DNA from: Clostridia bacterium
GTDB taxonomy: Bacteria; Bacillota; Clostridia; Christensenellales; CAAEEZ01
DNA: 64,000 nucleotides
Assembly: GCA_900755035.1 (NCBI GenBank)
Contig: CAAEEZ010000017.1
Span: 62,001-126,000, forward strand
Direction: 5' to 3'
The translations under genes were made by a program, and so were the position numbers. Below the pieces are notes generated by a model. The model was given only the letters and a program-made list of their open reading frames with translations. It made no database searches and was not told the DNA's origin. Each line of letters opens with the position of its first letter. Position 1 is the first letter of the stretch. Positions 8,529 to 17,133 of this stretch are shown here, piece after piece.

Positions 8529-8557
8529 GGGATTACAGTTTTTGTATTCCCTTTTTT
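8529..8557 (+). terminator. Weak intercistronic hairpin between tsf and pyrH
   Basis: A 7-bp stem with one mismatch (8529-8535 with 8545-8551) followed by six T. It may reduce but probably does not stop transcription into pyrH. Confidence 0.45.
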
Positions 8558-8569
8558 ATGGAGGAATTT

Positions 8570-9274
8570 ATGGATTGTAAGTATAAAAGAGTAATAATCA
8601 AAATAAGCGGTGAGGCACTTGCCGGAGAAACGGGATTTGGACTTGATAGCAACGTAATTAGTTACGTGGTTGGTCAAATTAAAAAGGTGAAAGACCTTGG
8701 CGTAGAAGTTGGCATTATAGTAGGTGGCGGTAACTTCTGGCGTGGTAGACAAGCGCAAGAAATGGATAGAACGACAGCCGACCACATGGGAATGCTTGCT
8801 ACTATTATGAACTCGTTAGCACTTCAAGACGCACTTGAAAAAAACGGTATGCCAACTAGGGTGCAAACTGCTTTGACTATTACCAGAATTGCAGAGCCAT
8901 ATATTTTAAGAAAAGCGTTAAGACACCTAGAAAAAGGCAGAGTAGTAATATTTGCTTGCGGTACGGGTAACCCATATTTTTCAACCGATACGGGCGCATC
9001 GCTTAGGGCTGCTGAAATCGGCGCAGAAGTATTACTTCTTGCTAAAAATATCGACGGCGTATACGATAAAGACCCTAAAAAGTTTGATGACGCTAAAAAG
9101 TACGACGAAATATCATATATCGACGTAATTCAACAAAAACTACAAGCAATGGATACGACTGCTATTACTTTGTGTATGGATAATCAAATTCCTATTATTG
9201 CCTTCTCGTTGAAAGAGGAAGATAGCATATTAAAGGCTGTTAAAGGCGAAAAAATAGGTACGTTAATTCATTAA
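8570..9274 (+). CDS. pyrH: Uridylate kinase (UMP kinase)
   Basis: PyrH phosphorylates UMP to UDP in pyrimidine nucleotide synthesis. It is a hexameric amino-acid-kinase-fold enzyme, unrelated to eukaryotic UMP kinases. Conserved elements are the N-terminal IIKISGEALAG nucleotide loop, the GIIVGGGNFWRG motif, the DHMGMLATIMNSLAL segment that binds UMP, and GNPYFSTDTGASLRAAEI. The start at 8570 is preferred over an in-frame ATG four codons upstream because a GGAGG ribosome binding site overlaps that upstream codon. It is 234 residues long, typical of the family, and lies in the conserved rpsB-tsf-pyrH-frr order. Confidence 0.97.
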   Translation: MDCKYKRVIIKISGEALAGETGFGLDSNVISYVVGQIKKVKDLGVEVGIIVGGGNFWRGRQAQEMDRTTADHMGMLATIMNSLALQDALEKNGMPTRVQTALTITRIAEPYILRKALRHLEKGRVVIFACGTGNPYFSTDTGASLRAAEIGAEVLLLAKNIDGVYDKDPKKFDDAKKYDEISYIDVIQQKLQAMDTTAITLCMDNQIPIIAFSLKEEDSILKAVKGEKIGTLIH

Positions 9275-9287
9275 TTTACAAAATATA

Positions 9288-9316
9288 TTGATATTTATAT
9301 ATATATTTGATATAAT
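9288..9316 (+). promoter_or_regulatory. Promoter of the frr-uppS-cdsA-dxr-rseP operon
   Basis: TTGATA at 9288-9293 and a perfect TATAAT at 9311-9316, 17 bases apart, in the pyrH-frr gap. Confidence 0.75.
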
Positions 9317-9343
9317 ATGATAAATATAATTTTGAGGTGTTGT

Positions 9344-9919
9344 ATGATTAACGATATAATGGAAGTAGAGATTTTGATGGATGAACTTACGGAAAAGTGT
9401 AAAAAGACCTATAACGGTTTTATCACTGAACTACAAGCCATCAAAGCAGGCAGGGCTAATCCTCATATATTAGATAAAATTGCAGTAGAGTACTACGGCA
9501 CTATGACTCCTATTAACCAAATGGCTAATATCAGCATAGCCGAGGCAAGAGTGCTTATGATTTCCGTTTGGGATCAAAGTGCTATTAAAAACGTGGAAAA
9601 GGCTATTCTTGCAGCAAATATAGGAATTACGCCAACTAGTGATGGAAAAGTAATTAGACTTATTTTCCCTGAACTTACCGAAGAGAAGAGAAAGTCTTTG
9701 GTAAAAGACACGAAAGCAATTGCCGAAAATATGAAGGTAACCATTCGTAACCACAGAAGAGATGCGAATGACGAAATTAAAAAATTAAAGAAAGACAACG
9801 TTCTTACCGAGGACGACGTAAAAGAGGCAGAAAAAGAAGTAGATAAAACTATAAATAGTTATATCGAACAAATCGACGCTTTATTCAAGGATAAAGAAAA
9901 AGAGATAATGAGCGTATAA
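9344..9919 (+). CDS. frr: Ribosome recycling factor
   Basis: RRF, with EF-G, splits the post-termination ribosome. The product of 191 residues contains the conserved helical signature IKAGRANPHILDKI and the beta-domain sequence PINQMANISIAEARVLMISVWD, then GKVIRLIFPELTEEKRKSLVKD. The ATG at 9344 is chosen because GAGGTG lies just before it and because the alternative ATG at 9317 directly abuts the -10 box and could not be transcribed. The stop shares its last base with the next start. Confidence 0.96.
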   Translation: MINDIMEVEILMDELTEKCKKTYNGFITELQAIKAGRANPHILDKIAVEYYGTMTPINQMANISIAEARVLMISVWDQSAIKNVEKAILAANIGITPTSDGKVIRLIFPELTEEKRKSLVKDTKAIAENMKVTIRNHRRDANDEIKKLKKDNVLTEDDVKEAEKEVDKTINSYIEQIDALFKDKEKEIMSV

Positions 9920-10101
9920 TGTTAGTTGGAAAATCGCTTGAAGACGCAATTCTAATTCTTGAAAAGAACAGCGAGCAGTACGTTGTAATTCGTTATAACG
10001 ACGATAAACCGCACGAAAAAGATACGGAACTTGTAATACGTGAAAGAAAAGTTGACGGTAAAGTGGAACTCGTTGTAACTGACGTTAAGAAAAACGTTTA
10101 A
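9919..10101 (+). CDS. Small unrecognised protein between frr and uppS
   Basis: A 60-residue protein whose ATG overlaps the frr stop by one base, so it is probably translationally coupled. The sequence is charged and predicted beta-rich in its second half (YVVIRYNDD, ELVIRERKV, KVELVVTDV), with a leading helix. It looks like a single small beta domain, in a general way reminiscent of a PASTA-like unit, but no family is claimed. Codon use matches its neighbours, and the overlap argues that it is a real gene. A hairpin follows it. Confidence 0.65.
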   Translation: MLVGKSLEDAILILEKNSEQYVVIRYNDDKPHEKDTELVIRERKVDGKVELVVTDVKKNV

Positions 10102-10105
10102 TTTT

Positions 10106-10124
10106 GGCGAACCGACGGTTCGCC
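10106..10124 (+). other. Intercistronic hairpin before uppS
   Basis: A perfect 8-bp stem (10106-10113 with 10117-10124) with a 3-base loop but no T tract. It may stabilise or process the transcript rather than end it. Confidence 0.5.
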
Positions 10125-10144
10125 ATATTTAATATGGAGGAGTA

Positions 10145-10834
10145 ATGAAAATTCCTACTCATATAGGTTTTATTATGGACGGCAACGGTAGATGGGCTAA
10201 AAAGCGTATGCTACCTAGGACTTTTGGACATAAAAAAGGGGTGGAAGCCTTAGAAAAAGTAGTGTTTGCTTGTCGTGACAGGGGCGTAAAAGTAGTAAGC
10301 GTGTACGCATTTTCTACGGAAAATTGGAATAGGCCAAAGGCTGAAATTAGCGCACTTTTTGCTATGATAACCGAATTTACGAATACTAGATTGAAGAAAT
10401 ACGCCAACGAAGGTATCAAGGTTACGTTTATGGGCGATTTAAGCGTTTTGCCACTAGAAAGCCAAAAATCTATTGAAACTATTATAGAAAAAACCAAAAA
10501 CAATAGTACTTTGACTTTTAATATATGCCTAAATTATAGTGGCAGACAAGAAATATTGTATGCGGTAAATAAATTGCTTAGTGAAAATAAAAAGGAAGTT
10601 ACGGAAGAAGAACTTAAAAATGCTATGTTTTCAAAAGATTTGCCAGACCCCGATATAATAGTTAGGTCTAGTGGCGAAATGAGGGTAAGCAATTTTATGC
10701 TATACGAAATTGCCTATTCGGAGTTTATCTTTATGGACGAGTTATGGCCGGACTTTGACGAAAAGACGGTGGACAAAATTTTGGAAATATACCAAAATAG
10801 AGATAGGCGTTTTGGCGCAATAAGTGAGGAATAA
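10145..10834 (+). CDS. uppS: Isoprenyl transferase (undecaprenyl diphosphate synthase)
   Basis: A cis-prenyltransferase that extends farnesyl diphosphate to the C55 lipid carrier used for peptidoglycan and wall polymer export. The catalytic Asp12 lies in the conserved MDGNGRWA motif. The VSVYAFSTENWNRP block and the C-terminal RSSGEMRVSNFMLYEIAYSE motif are also present, the latter with E-M-R where most homologues have E-Q/L-R. At 229 residues it is of normal length. GGAGG precedes the ATG. Its substrate is supplied by ispA at 34.7 kb. Confidence 0.96.
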   Translation: MKIPTHIGFIMDGNGRWAKKRMLPRTFGHKKGVEALEKVVFACRDRGVKVVSVYAFSTENWNRPKAEISALFAMITEFTNTRLKKYANEGIKVTFMGDLSVLPLESQKSIETIIEKTKNNSTLTFNICLNYSGRQEILYAVNKLLSENKKEVTEEELKNAMFSKDLPDPDIIVRSSGEMRVSNFMLYEIAYSEFIFMDELWPDFDEKTVDKILEIYQNRDRRFGAISEE

Positions 10835-10835
10835 T

Positions 10836-11675
10836 ATGTTAAAAAGAATAATAACGGGCGTGTTTTTGATAATATATGCATTTGGTCTTGTTACCTTAGG
10901 CGCGTGGTATCCTATTGCCGTTGACGTTTTGATATATTCGTTTATGCTACTTGGCGTATACGAAATGTTGCATTCGTTTAGCGTTAGTGGGTATCAAGTG
11001 TATAAACTAGCACCGGTACTAATGAGTATTACTTCGTTCCCACTAGTGTACTTCTTTGGGCTTGTGGGACTTGCAGTGGATTTTGCAATATGCCTAATGA
11101 TAGTGATGATACAATTTATATTTGCAAAAGATAGGACGCTTAACGACTTGTTTGCATCTATTTTTGCTATGATTTATCCTGCGTTATTTATGAGCGTAGC
11201 GTTCGTAATTACAAGGGAAGTAAACGCCGTATACGTGGCTTGCTTTGCTATACTTGTGCCTATTGCTAGCGATTCGTTTGCATATTTTGTAGGTAGGCTA
11301 GTAAAAGGCCCTAAATTGTGTCCTACCATATCCCCAAAGAAAACTATATCGGGCGCTGTCGGTGGACTTATGGGCGGAGTACTTGCTTCGGGAATCGTGT
11401 ACACGTTGTTCGAGCATTTTGCCGTATTTGGCGATATGATAGTTGCGCCGTTATTTACGCCTAATCACTACGTAAACTTGGCAATTTACCTTGTAATCGG
11501 CTTGCTTGGTTCTGTTATTTGTCAACTTGGCGACCTATTTGCAAGTAGAATAAAAAGGTGTATTGGTATAAAAGACTTTGGCAAAATATTCCCTGGCCAC
11601 GGTGGTGGACTAGATAGGCTGGACAGTATTATGTTTATGCTTGTCGTTTTGTTTGTAATATTTAGTTTTGTGTGA
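10836..11675 (+). CDS. cdsA: Phosphatidate cytidylyltransferase
   Basis: CdsA makes CDP-diacylglycerol from phosphatidate and CTP, the branch point of phospholipid synthesis. It is a 279-residue integral membrane protein with about eight hydrophobic segments. The family signature is split between SDSFAYFVGRLVKGPKL and KKTISGAVGG in the middle, and LGDLFASRIKRCIGIKDF and FPGHGGGLDRLDS near the C terminus, which carry the metal-binding acidic residues. The start at 10836 comes one base after the uppS stop with GAGG upstream. A GTG at 10824 is also in frame but less likely. Confidence 0.95.
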   Translation: MLKRIITGVFLIIYAFGLVTLGAWYPIAVDVLIYSFMLLGVYEMLHSFSVSGYQVYKLAPVLMSITSFPLVYFFGLVGLAVDFAICLMIVMIQFIFAKDRTLNDLFASIFAMIYPALFMSVAFVITREVNAVYVACFAILVPIASDSFAYFVGRLVKGPKLCPTISPKKTISGAVGGLMGGVLASGIVYTLFEHFAVFGDMIVAPLFTPNHYVNLAIYLVIGLLGSVICQLGDLFASRIKRCIGIKDFGKIFPGHGGGLDRLDSIMFMLVVLFVIFSFV

Positions 11676-11676
11676 T

Positions 11677-12807
11677 ATGAAAAGTGTAATTTTATTAGGT
11701 AGTACGGGCTCTATTGGTAGACAAACCTTAGAGGTAATACGAAAATATAAGGACGAATTTTTCGTGCTTGGTTTGGCGTGCAATTCTAACGTTGAACTTC
11801 TTAACGCTCAAATAGAGGAGTTTAAGCCACGCTACGTGTGTCTAACGGATAAAACTAAGGAAAGTTTACTTGTAAAGGGCGATTACGTTATCGTAAGAGA
11901 TATTGATGAACTTGCCGAGATAGATTGTGATATCACACTTAACGCCGTAGTTGGTATAAGTGGTCTTACGGCTACTCTTAAAACGTTGGAACGTGGCGGT
12001 TCGCTTGCGCTTGCTAATAAGGAATCAATGGTAACGGGTGGCGAGTACATAAACGCCAACCGACAAAAATATTGTGGTAAAATATTGCCTGTCGATAGCG
12101 AACACTCTGCAATTTTTCAATGTTTACACTATGAAAGACCAAACGAAGAGGTACACAAACTTATTCTTACTGCTAGTGGTGGCGCATTTAGAGATTTTAC
12201 CAAAGAAATGCTAGAAAACGTAAGGGCAACTGATGCGTTAAAGCACCCTAATTGGAATATGGGCAAAAAAATAACTATCGACTGTGCAACTATGATGAAT
12301 AAAGGGCTAGAAGTTTTAGAGGCAATGTACCTATACGGCTTGCCTAGTGAAAAGATCGACGTAGTGATTCATAAGCAAAGTATAGTGCATTCTATGGTAG
12401 AGTTTGTAGACGGAGCAGTGCTTGCGCAAATGGGATATCCGTCTATGATAGTGCCTATTCAACTTGCGCTTACTTTTCCTAGTAGAAAGCCGTCGGCCGT
12501 ATCCTATTTAGATTTTTCTAAGGTTACGGAGTTAAATTTTGCATTGCCTTATTACGATAGATTTCCCGTATTGAGAACGGCGCTTAACGTTGCAAAAGAA
12601 GGTGGGATATTCCCTATAATTATGAACGGCGCAAACGAAGTATTAGTTGATTTATTTCTTAAAGATAAAATAAAATACAACGATATTGCATACTATTTAG
12701 ATAGGACGCTAGAAAAATTCCAAAATGAAAGGGTAGAAAGCGTTCAGCAAATTAAAAAGATAGACGAATTATCAAGGAAGGTAACTACTGAACTTATAAA
12801 GAGGTAA
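11677..12807 (+). CDS. dxr: 1-deoxy-D-xylulose 5-phosphate reductoisomerase
   Basis: Dxr converts DXP to MEP with NADPH, the committed step of the non-mevalonate isoprenoid pathway. The 376-residue protein has the N-terminal NADPH loop LGSTGSIGRQTLEVIR, the LALANKESMVTGG motif, and the metal and substrate sites in PVDSEHSAIFQCL and LTASGGAFRD. The ATG at 11677 follows the cdsA stop directly and lacks a good ribosome binding site, so translation is probably coupled. The pathway partners dxs, ispG and ispH are also in this window. Confidence 0.97.
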   Translation: MKSVILLGSTGSIGRQTLEVIRKYKDEFFVLGLACNSNVELLNAQIEEFKPRYVCLTDKTKESLLVKGDYVIVRDIDELAEIDCDITLNAVVGISGLTATLKTLERGGSLALANKESMVTGGEYINANRQKYCGKILPVDSEHSAIFQCLHYERPNEEVHKLILTASGGAFRDFTKEMLENVRATDALKHPNWNMGKKITIDCATMMNKGLEVLEAMYLYGLPSEKIDVVIHKQSIVHSMVEFVDGAVLAQMGYPSMIVPIQLALTFPSRKPSAVSYLDFSKVTELNFALPYYDRFPVLRTALNVAKEGGIFPIIMNGANEVLVDLFLKDKIKYNDIAYYLDRTLEKFQNERVESVQQIKKIDELSRKVTTELIKR

Positions 12808-12809
12808 TA

Positions 12810-13880
12810 ATGTTTTTTTTAGCAACTGTTCAATCGGTTTTTACTACGATAGGCTACGTAATAGCGGCATTTATGCTACTTATGGTTATGGTAATAATCC
12901 ATGAACTTGGCCACTATACAGCAGGAAGAATGCTTGGATTTAAGATAAACGAATTTTCCGTAGGTTTTGGTCCTGCTATTTTTAAGCGTGTAAGTAAAAA
13001 AACGGGAACGCAATTTTCACTTAGACCGTTTCCACTTGGTGGCTATTGCGCTTTTGAAGGTGAGGACGAGGAAAATCCGTCAAAAGACGCTTTTTGCAAC
13101 CAAAAACCGTGGAAAAGAATAATAGTATTATTTGCAGGTGCGTTCAGCAACTTTTTGTCTGCGATACTAGTAATTATTATATTTTTTACTTGTTACGGAC
13201 AATACTTGCCACAAGTTGCAGATACTTACGAAGGTAGCGCTGCGCATGGAATATTACAAAAAGGTGATATTATCTATGAAGTAAACGGCAAACAAGTAAA
13301 CTTCGTAGTGGCAGAGGACTTTACGAATTATCTAAAAAATGAAGGTGATACGGTTGAATTTACGTTGTATCGTGGTGACAAACTTGTTAAAGCTACTTTA
13401 ACAAAAAGCAACTATCAGTTCTACAACGAACAAACTAAGGAGTGGGAAACTAAGTACGGGTTTGGATACGCATCTTCACTAGGACAGCAAAAACTTACCT
13501 TCGGGCAAGCGTTTTGTAGGGCGTGGGGATTTAGTTTTTATCTCGTATATCAAATACTAGCGTCGCTAATCGGTTTATTGACGGGGGCAATAGGTCTTAA
13601 CAATGCAGGCGGTCCCGTTACCGTAATACAAACGATAACGTCGCAAATAGCAGGTGGATTTGGGGCAGTATTATATATCTTGGTGATATTATCTACAAAT
13701 CTTGCCGTTATGAATTTGTTGCCGTTTCCTGCGCTTGACGGCTCTCGAATAGTGTTTACAGTTATTGAATGGATAAGAAGAAAACCATTAAATAGAAAGG
13801 TGGAAAATATAATTCATACCGTAGGGTTGATACTGTTGTTTACAATAATGATAATTTTGGATATTTGTCATTTGTTGTAG
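12810..13880 (+). CDS. rseP: Membrane zinc metalloprotease RseP/RasP (site-2 protease)
   Basis: An intramembrane protease that cleaves anti-sigma factors and leftover signal peptides in the membrane. The zinc ligands are in the HELGH motif at residues 31-35, inside the first membrane segment, and the third ligand is in NLLPFPALDGSRI in the C-terminal membrane region. A single PDZ domain (about residues 135-200, with KGDIIYEVNGKQV) lies between them. The 356-residue length is normal for the single-PDZ Gram-positive type. GAGG precedes the ATG two bases after dxr. It occupies the standard dxr-rseP position. Confidence 0.95.
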   Translation: MFFLATVQSVFTTIGYVIAAFMLLMVMVIIHELGHYTAGRMLGFKINEFSVGFGPAIFKRVSKKTGTQFSLRPFPLGGYCAFEGEDEENPSKDAFCNQKPWKRIIVLFAGAFSNFLSAILVIIIFFTCYGQYLPQVADTYEGSAAHGILQKGDIIYEVNGKQVNFVVAEDFTNYLKNEGDTVEFTLYRGDKLVKATLTKSNYQFYNEQTKEWETKYGFGYASSLGQQKLTFGQAFCRAWGFSFYLVYQILASLIGLLTGAIGLNNAGGPVTVIQTITSQIAGGFGAVLYILVILSTNLAVMNLLPFPALDGSRIVFTVIEWIRRKPLNRKVENIIHTVGLILLFTIMIILDICHLL

Positions 13881-13950
13881 ATTATATTAAAAAGTGAGAA
13901 AATTATTATAAAATATAAAGAAATATATAGTAGTACGAAGGTAAAGGCTT

Positions 13951-14973
13951 ATGTCTAGAGAAATAAAAGTATCAAACTTAAAAATCGGTGGAAATAATCC
14001 TATCGTGGTGCAATCTATGTGTAATACCAAAACGTACGACGTAGATGCTACCGTAAAACAAATTATCGACCTTGAAAACGAAGGGTGCGAACTAATTAGG
14101 GTTGCAGTCCCTGACGAAAGAAGTGGAAACGCATTAAAAGAAATAGTAAAGCAAATCCATATTCCACTAGTTGCGGATATCCATTACGATTATAAACTTG
14201 CGATTTTGTCCGCTGAAAACGGCGCAAGTAAAATAAGACTAAATCCCGGCAACTTAAAACCCGATAAAATAGAATACGTTGCTAGTTTTTTGAAAGAAAG
14301 GCAAATACCTATTCGAATAGGCGTGAACGGTGGCTCACTTGAAAAACAATTCCAAGGTCTGCCACTTGACGACGCAATGGTTGAAAGTGCGTTGTATCAT
14401 ACGTCGCTACTTGAAAAACACGGTTTTTACGATACGGTGATATCGGTAAAAAGTTCTAACGTTAAAAAAATGGTGTCGGCTTACAGAAAACTTAGCAACA
14501 AGGTGGATTATCCGTTGCATCTTGGAGTCACCGAGGCGGGCACTATGAATATGGGTGTTGTTAAGTCGGCTATTGGCATAGGTAGTTTGCTAGTGGACGG
14601 AATAGGTGATACGATAAGAGTGTCGCTAACGGCTGACCCACTTGAAGAGATTAGATGCGTTAAGCGTATACTAAAAAGTTTGGATTTAAGAGTTGGCGTA
14701 GAGGTAGTTAGTTGTCCAACCTGTGGTAGAACTAATATCGAGGTAGAAAAATTTGCTACCGAAATAGAAAAACTGACTAAAAACGTGGAAAAAAATATAA
14801 AAATTGCCGTAATGGGTTGCGTGGTAAACGGCGTTGGCGAAGGAAAAGACGCCGATTTTGGCGTTGCAGGTGGAAAGGAATTTTCCGTTTTATTCAAAAA
14901 CGGCGAGCAGTATAAACGCATTAAAAACGAAGATATTTTGCCCGAACTAATGAAGATGGTAGAGGAATTTTAG
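13951..14973 (+). CDS. ispG: 4-hydroxy-3-methylbut-2-enyl diphosphate synthase (HMBPP synthase)
   Basis: IspG is a 4Fe-4S enzyme that reductively opens MEcPP to HMBPP, the penultimate step of the MEP pathway. The N-terminal TIM-barrel part has NPIVVQSMCNTKTYDV and the IPLVADIHYDY motif. The C-terminal cluster domain carries the cysteines CPTCGRTN and, after a spacer, MGCVVNGVGEGKDAD. The product of 340 residues is at the compact end for the bacterial type. AAGGTAAAGG lies upstream. In Clostridia ispG is commonly found between rseP and polC, as here. Confidence 0.96.
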   Translation: MSREIKVSNLKIGGNNPIVVQSMCNTKTYDVDATVKQIIDLENEGCELIRVAVPDERSGNALKEIVKQIHIPLVADIHYDYKLAILSAENGASKIRLNPGNLKPDKIEYVASFLKERQIPIRIGVNGGSLEKQFQGLPLDDAMVESALYHTSLLEKHGFYDTVISVKSSNVKKMVSAYRKLSNKVDYPLHLGVTEAGTMNMGVVKSAIGIGSLLVDGIGDTIRVSLTADPLEEIRCVKRILKSLDLRVGVEVVSCPTCGRTNIEVEKFATEIEKLTKNVEKNIKIAVMGCVVNGVGEGKDADFGVAGGKEFSVLFKNGEQYKRIKNEDILPELMKMVEEF

Positions 14974-14974
14974 T

Positions 14975-16492
14975 ATGATAACCGAAAAAATAAACGAACT
15001 GACAAATAACGTATACAAAGGCTTTATAGTGAAAAAAGCCGAGTATAATATTGCCAGAAACGTACTTGACGTTTGTTTGGTTTTTCCGGAAAGTTATTAT
15101 AAAAAGATTAAAAACGAAGACAAAGTATTATTAAATGATACGATAAATAAAATAGTCGGTACGGATATAAAATGTATTTTGCACGTGGAATATTCGTTTG
15201 CTGATTCGTACACTATTAAAAATACGGTGTTTGCATTTTTAACAAAAACCGAGCCGTTATATTGCAATAATATTACCTCAGGCGACGTAAAAGTAATTGC
15301 AAAAGACAACGAAATAAAAGTTAGTATGACGTTAGACAGTGGTACTTACAGCCATTTCGTTGGCTCTGACGTGGATAAAAAATTGAAGAATTATCTTGAA
15401 AAGCAATGGACGCAAGAGGTTTGGGTAAGTTTTGTAAAAGACGAAACGAAAGACGCTACGATAGAGCAAGTACACGTTAGCAATAATATTTATATGCAAA
15501 CGACGGGGCTTAGGACGGTGAAGATAGACAAACAAAAAAAACTTGTTGGTAAAGCGTTTATGAGTACGCCAAAATACATAGTTGACCTAACTAGCGACCC
15601 CAAAGAAACGATTTCGGTTTGTGGAAAGGTAAGTAATATATTTACTAAGTTTTTGGATAGTTGTGGCAAAACGCTATTAAAATTTAACCTAAACGATACT
15701 ACGGGTAGCGTAAGCGTAGTTAAGTTTGACAAGAGCAAAAAAGAAGAATACAAGCTAGTTGAAGAAGGTATGGAAGTAGTCGTTCAAGGCAAAGCGTCGA
15801 TAAATTCTTACGACGACAAGTTGCAAGTTATGGCAAACAATATTTCGTCGTGCACCATTGACTATTCGTCAATAGACCTAACGCCCGTGTATAATAGCGT
15901 ACCGCTTTATTACGTAAACGTTTTTCCTAAAAAATACGTAGAGCAGTCGCAAATAAATATGTTCGAAAAAGTAGAGGCAACGCCCGACTTTATTAAGGGC
16001 AAAACTTTCGTTGCGTTCGACCTTGAAACGACGGGAATAACCGCTGACGACAGGATTATCGAGATAGGCGCTGTAAAAATGGTAAACGGCGAAATTACCG
16101 AAATATTTGAAACGTTAGTAAACCCCGAAATGCATATACCTGAAAGTGCGTCTAAGGTAAACAACATTTTTGATGTCGACGTAGCGGGTGAAAGAACGAT
16201 AGAAGAAGTATTCCCTGATTTTTGCAAATTTATAGACGGCGCTAGTTTAATTGCGCATAATATCGAATTTGATATTGGTTTTGTAAAAAAAGTGGCGCAA
16301 CGTATGAATTACAAGATAGATAACGAACAATTTGATACGCTTGCTCTAAGTAGAAAAATGCTGAAACTAGCAAAGTACAATTTAGGCGCTGTTTGTAAGT
16401 ATTTTGATATAGATTTACTTAACGCTCATAGGGCTTGTTACGACGCCGTTGCTTGCCTAAAAATTTTTAATAAGTTAGCAAAAGATATGTAA
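14975..16492 (+). CDS. PolC-derived OB-fold and 3'-5' exonuclease protein lacking PHP and polymerase
   Basis: The gene sits where Bacillota carry polC, between ispG and rimP, and begins one base after ispG. The 505 residues contain, in order, a PolC-like N-terminal region (about 1-205), an OB fold (about 210-292), a 50-residue linker, and a DEDDh proofreading exonuclease (about 345-503) with all five catalytic residues: Asp349, Glu351, Asp433, His485 and Asp490. In full-length PolC (about 1,400 residues) the exonuclease is inserted into a PHP domain and followed by the polymerase, finger and duplex-binding parts. Here both halves of PHP and everything after the exonuclease are absent, and no remnant was seen in the 116 bases downstream. 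It could be a stand-alone nuclease or proofreading factor. Whether a full PolC exists elsewhere in the genome cannot be told. Confidence 0.85.
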   Translation: MITEKINELTNNVYKGFIVKKAEYNIARNVLDVCLVFPESYYKKIKNEDKVLLNDTINKIVGTDIKCILHVEYSFADSYTIKNTVFAFLTKTEPLYCNNITSGDVKVIAKDNEIKVSMTLDSGTYSHFVGSDVDKKLKNYLEKQWTQEVWVSFVKDETKDATIEQVHVSNNIYMQTTGLRTVKIDKQKKLVGKAFMSTPKYIVDLTSDPKETISVCGKVSNIFTKFLDSCGKTLLKFNLNDTTGSVSVVKFDKSKKEEYKLVEEGMEVVVQGKASINSYDDKLQVMANNISSCTIDYSSIDLTPVYNSVPLYYVNVFPKKYVEQSQINMFEKVEATPDFIKGKTFVAFDLETTGITADDRIIEIGAVKMVNGEITEIFETLVNPEMHIPESASKVNNIFDVDVAGERTIEEVFPDFCKFIDGASLIAHNIEFDIGFVKKVAQRMNYKIDNEQFDTLALSRKMLKLAKYNLGAVCKYFDIDLLNAHRACYDAVACLKIFNKLAKDM

Positions 16493-16568
16493 TTAGCGTT
16501 AAATTAAGATAAATTTGATTAAATTAGTGCAAAATTGTTTAGAATATCTATAAATTAAGTATTTTCTC

Positions 16569-16597
16569 TTGCAATAGGATATAATATATGCTATTAT
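16569..16597 (+). promoter_or_regulatory. Promoter of the rimP-nusA-infB operon
   Basis: TTGCAA at 16569-16574 and TATTAT at 16592-16597, 17 bases apart. It separates the polC-like gene from the rimP transcript. Confidence 0.6.
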
Positions 16598-16624
16598 ATA
16601 TATAACAAATGATTGCATCTTTTG

Positions 16625-16647
16625 GAGTGAACCTTGGTTCACTCTTT
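16625..16647 (+). promoter_or_regulatory. Hairpin in the rimP leader
   Basis: A perfect 9-base inverted repeat (16625-16633 with 16636-16644) lies early in the predicted rimP leader and is followed by only three T and a mixed T/G stretch. It could be a terminator of the upstream operon or an attenuator in the leader. Confidence 0.5.
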
Positions 16648-16665
16648 GTTGTATATAGAGGTATT

Positions 16666-17124
16666 ATGAATAAATTTGAGCAAAATATCTACGATAAACT
16701 AAAAGATCTTGTGGAAAGTTTGGGCGTTGAACTTTGCGAAGTAGAGTTCAAGAAAATGGGCGGAAACGACAATCTTACCGTTTTTATCTATATGGAGGAC
16801 GGCGTTACTCTTAACGACTGCGAAAGAGTACACAAGTTTATCGACCCTATTTTAGACGAGTTAGACCCGACCAACAACGCTCCGTATACCTTGAACGTAT
16901 CGTCGCTAGGTTTAGACAGACCTTTTAAGACGGATAGGGACTTTGAAAGATACTTAGGACTTCCCGTAGAACTAAAATTTTATAAGGCGACTAACGGGAA
17001 AAAGCAAATAAACGGCATATTAGCCGATTTTGACGAGCAAGTAATAAAACTTGATATAAACGACGAAATTTTTGAGTTTGACAAAAAGGTAGTAGCAGTG
17101 GCTAGACCTTACGTTGAATTTTAG
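16666..17124 (+). CDS. rimP: Ribosome maturation factor RimP
   Basis: RimP assists late assembly of the 30S subunit. The 152-residue product has the usual two domains: an N-terminal alpha/beta domain with GVELCEVEFKKMG and the signature LDPTNNAPYTLNVSSLGLDRPFK around its middle, and a C-terminal SH3-like barrel. The frame is open from 16609, but the ATG at 16666 is chosen because AGAGG precedes it and the longer version would start inside the leader hairpin region. It opens the rimP-nusA-ylxR-ylxQ-infB-rbfA operon. Confidence 0.95.
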   Translation: MNKFEQNIYDKLKDLVESLGVELCEVEFKKMGGNDNLTVFIYMEDGVTLNDCERVHKFIDPILDELDPTNNAPYTLNVSSLGLDRPFKTDRDFERYLGLPVELKFYKATNGKKQINGILADFDEQVIKLDINDEIFEFDKKVVAVARPYVEF

Positions 17125-17133
17125 GAGGATAAA

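Noticed and set aside
9317..9343. ATG at 9317 as start of frr
   Set aside because: It directly follows the -10 box, so it would not be in the transcript; the ATG at 9344 has a ribosome binding site.
16493..16608. Remnant of the PHP or polymerase part of polC after the exonuclease gene
   Set aside because: All frames are interrupted, and the stretch carries the rimP promoter instead.
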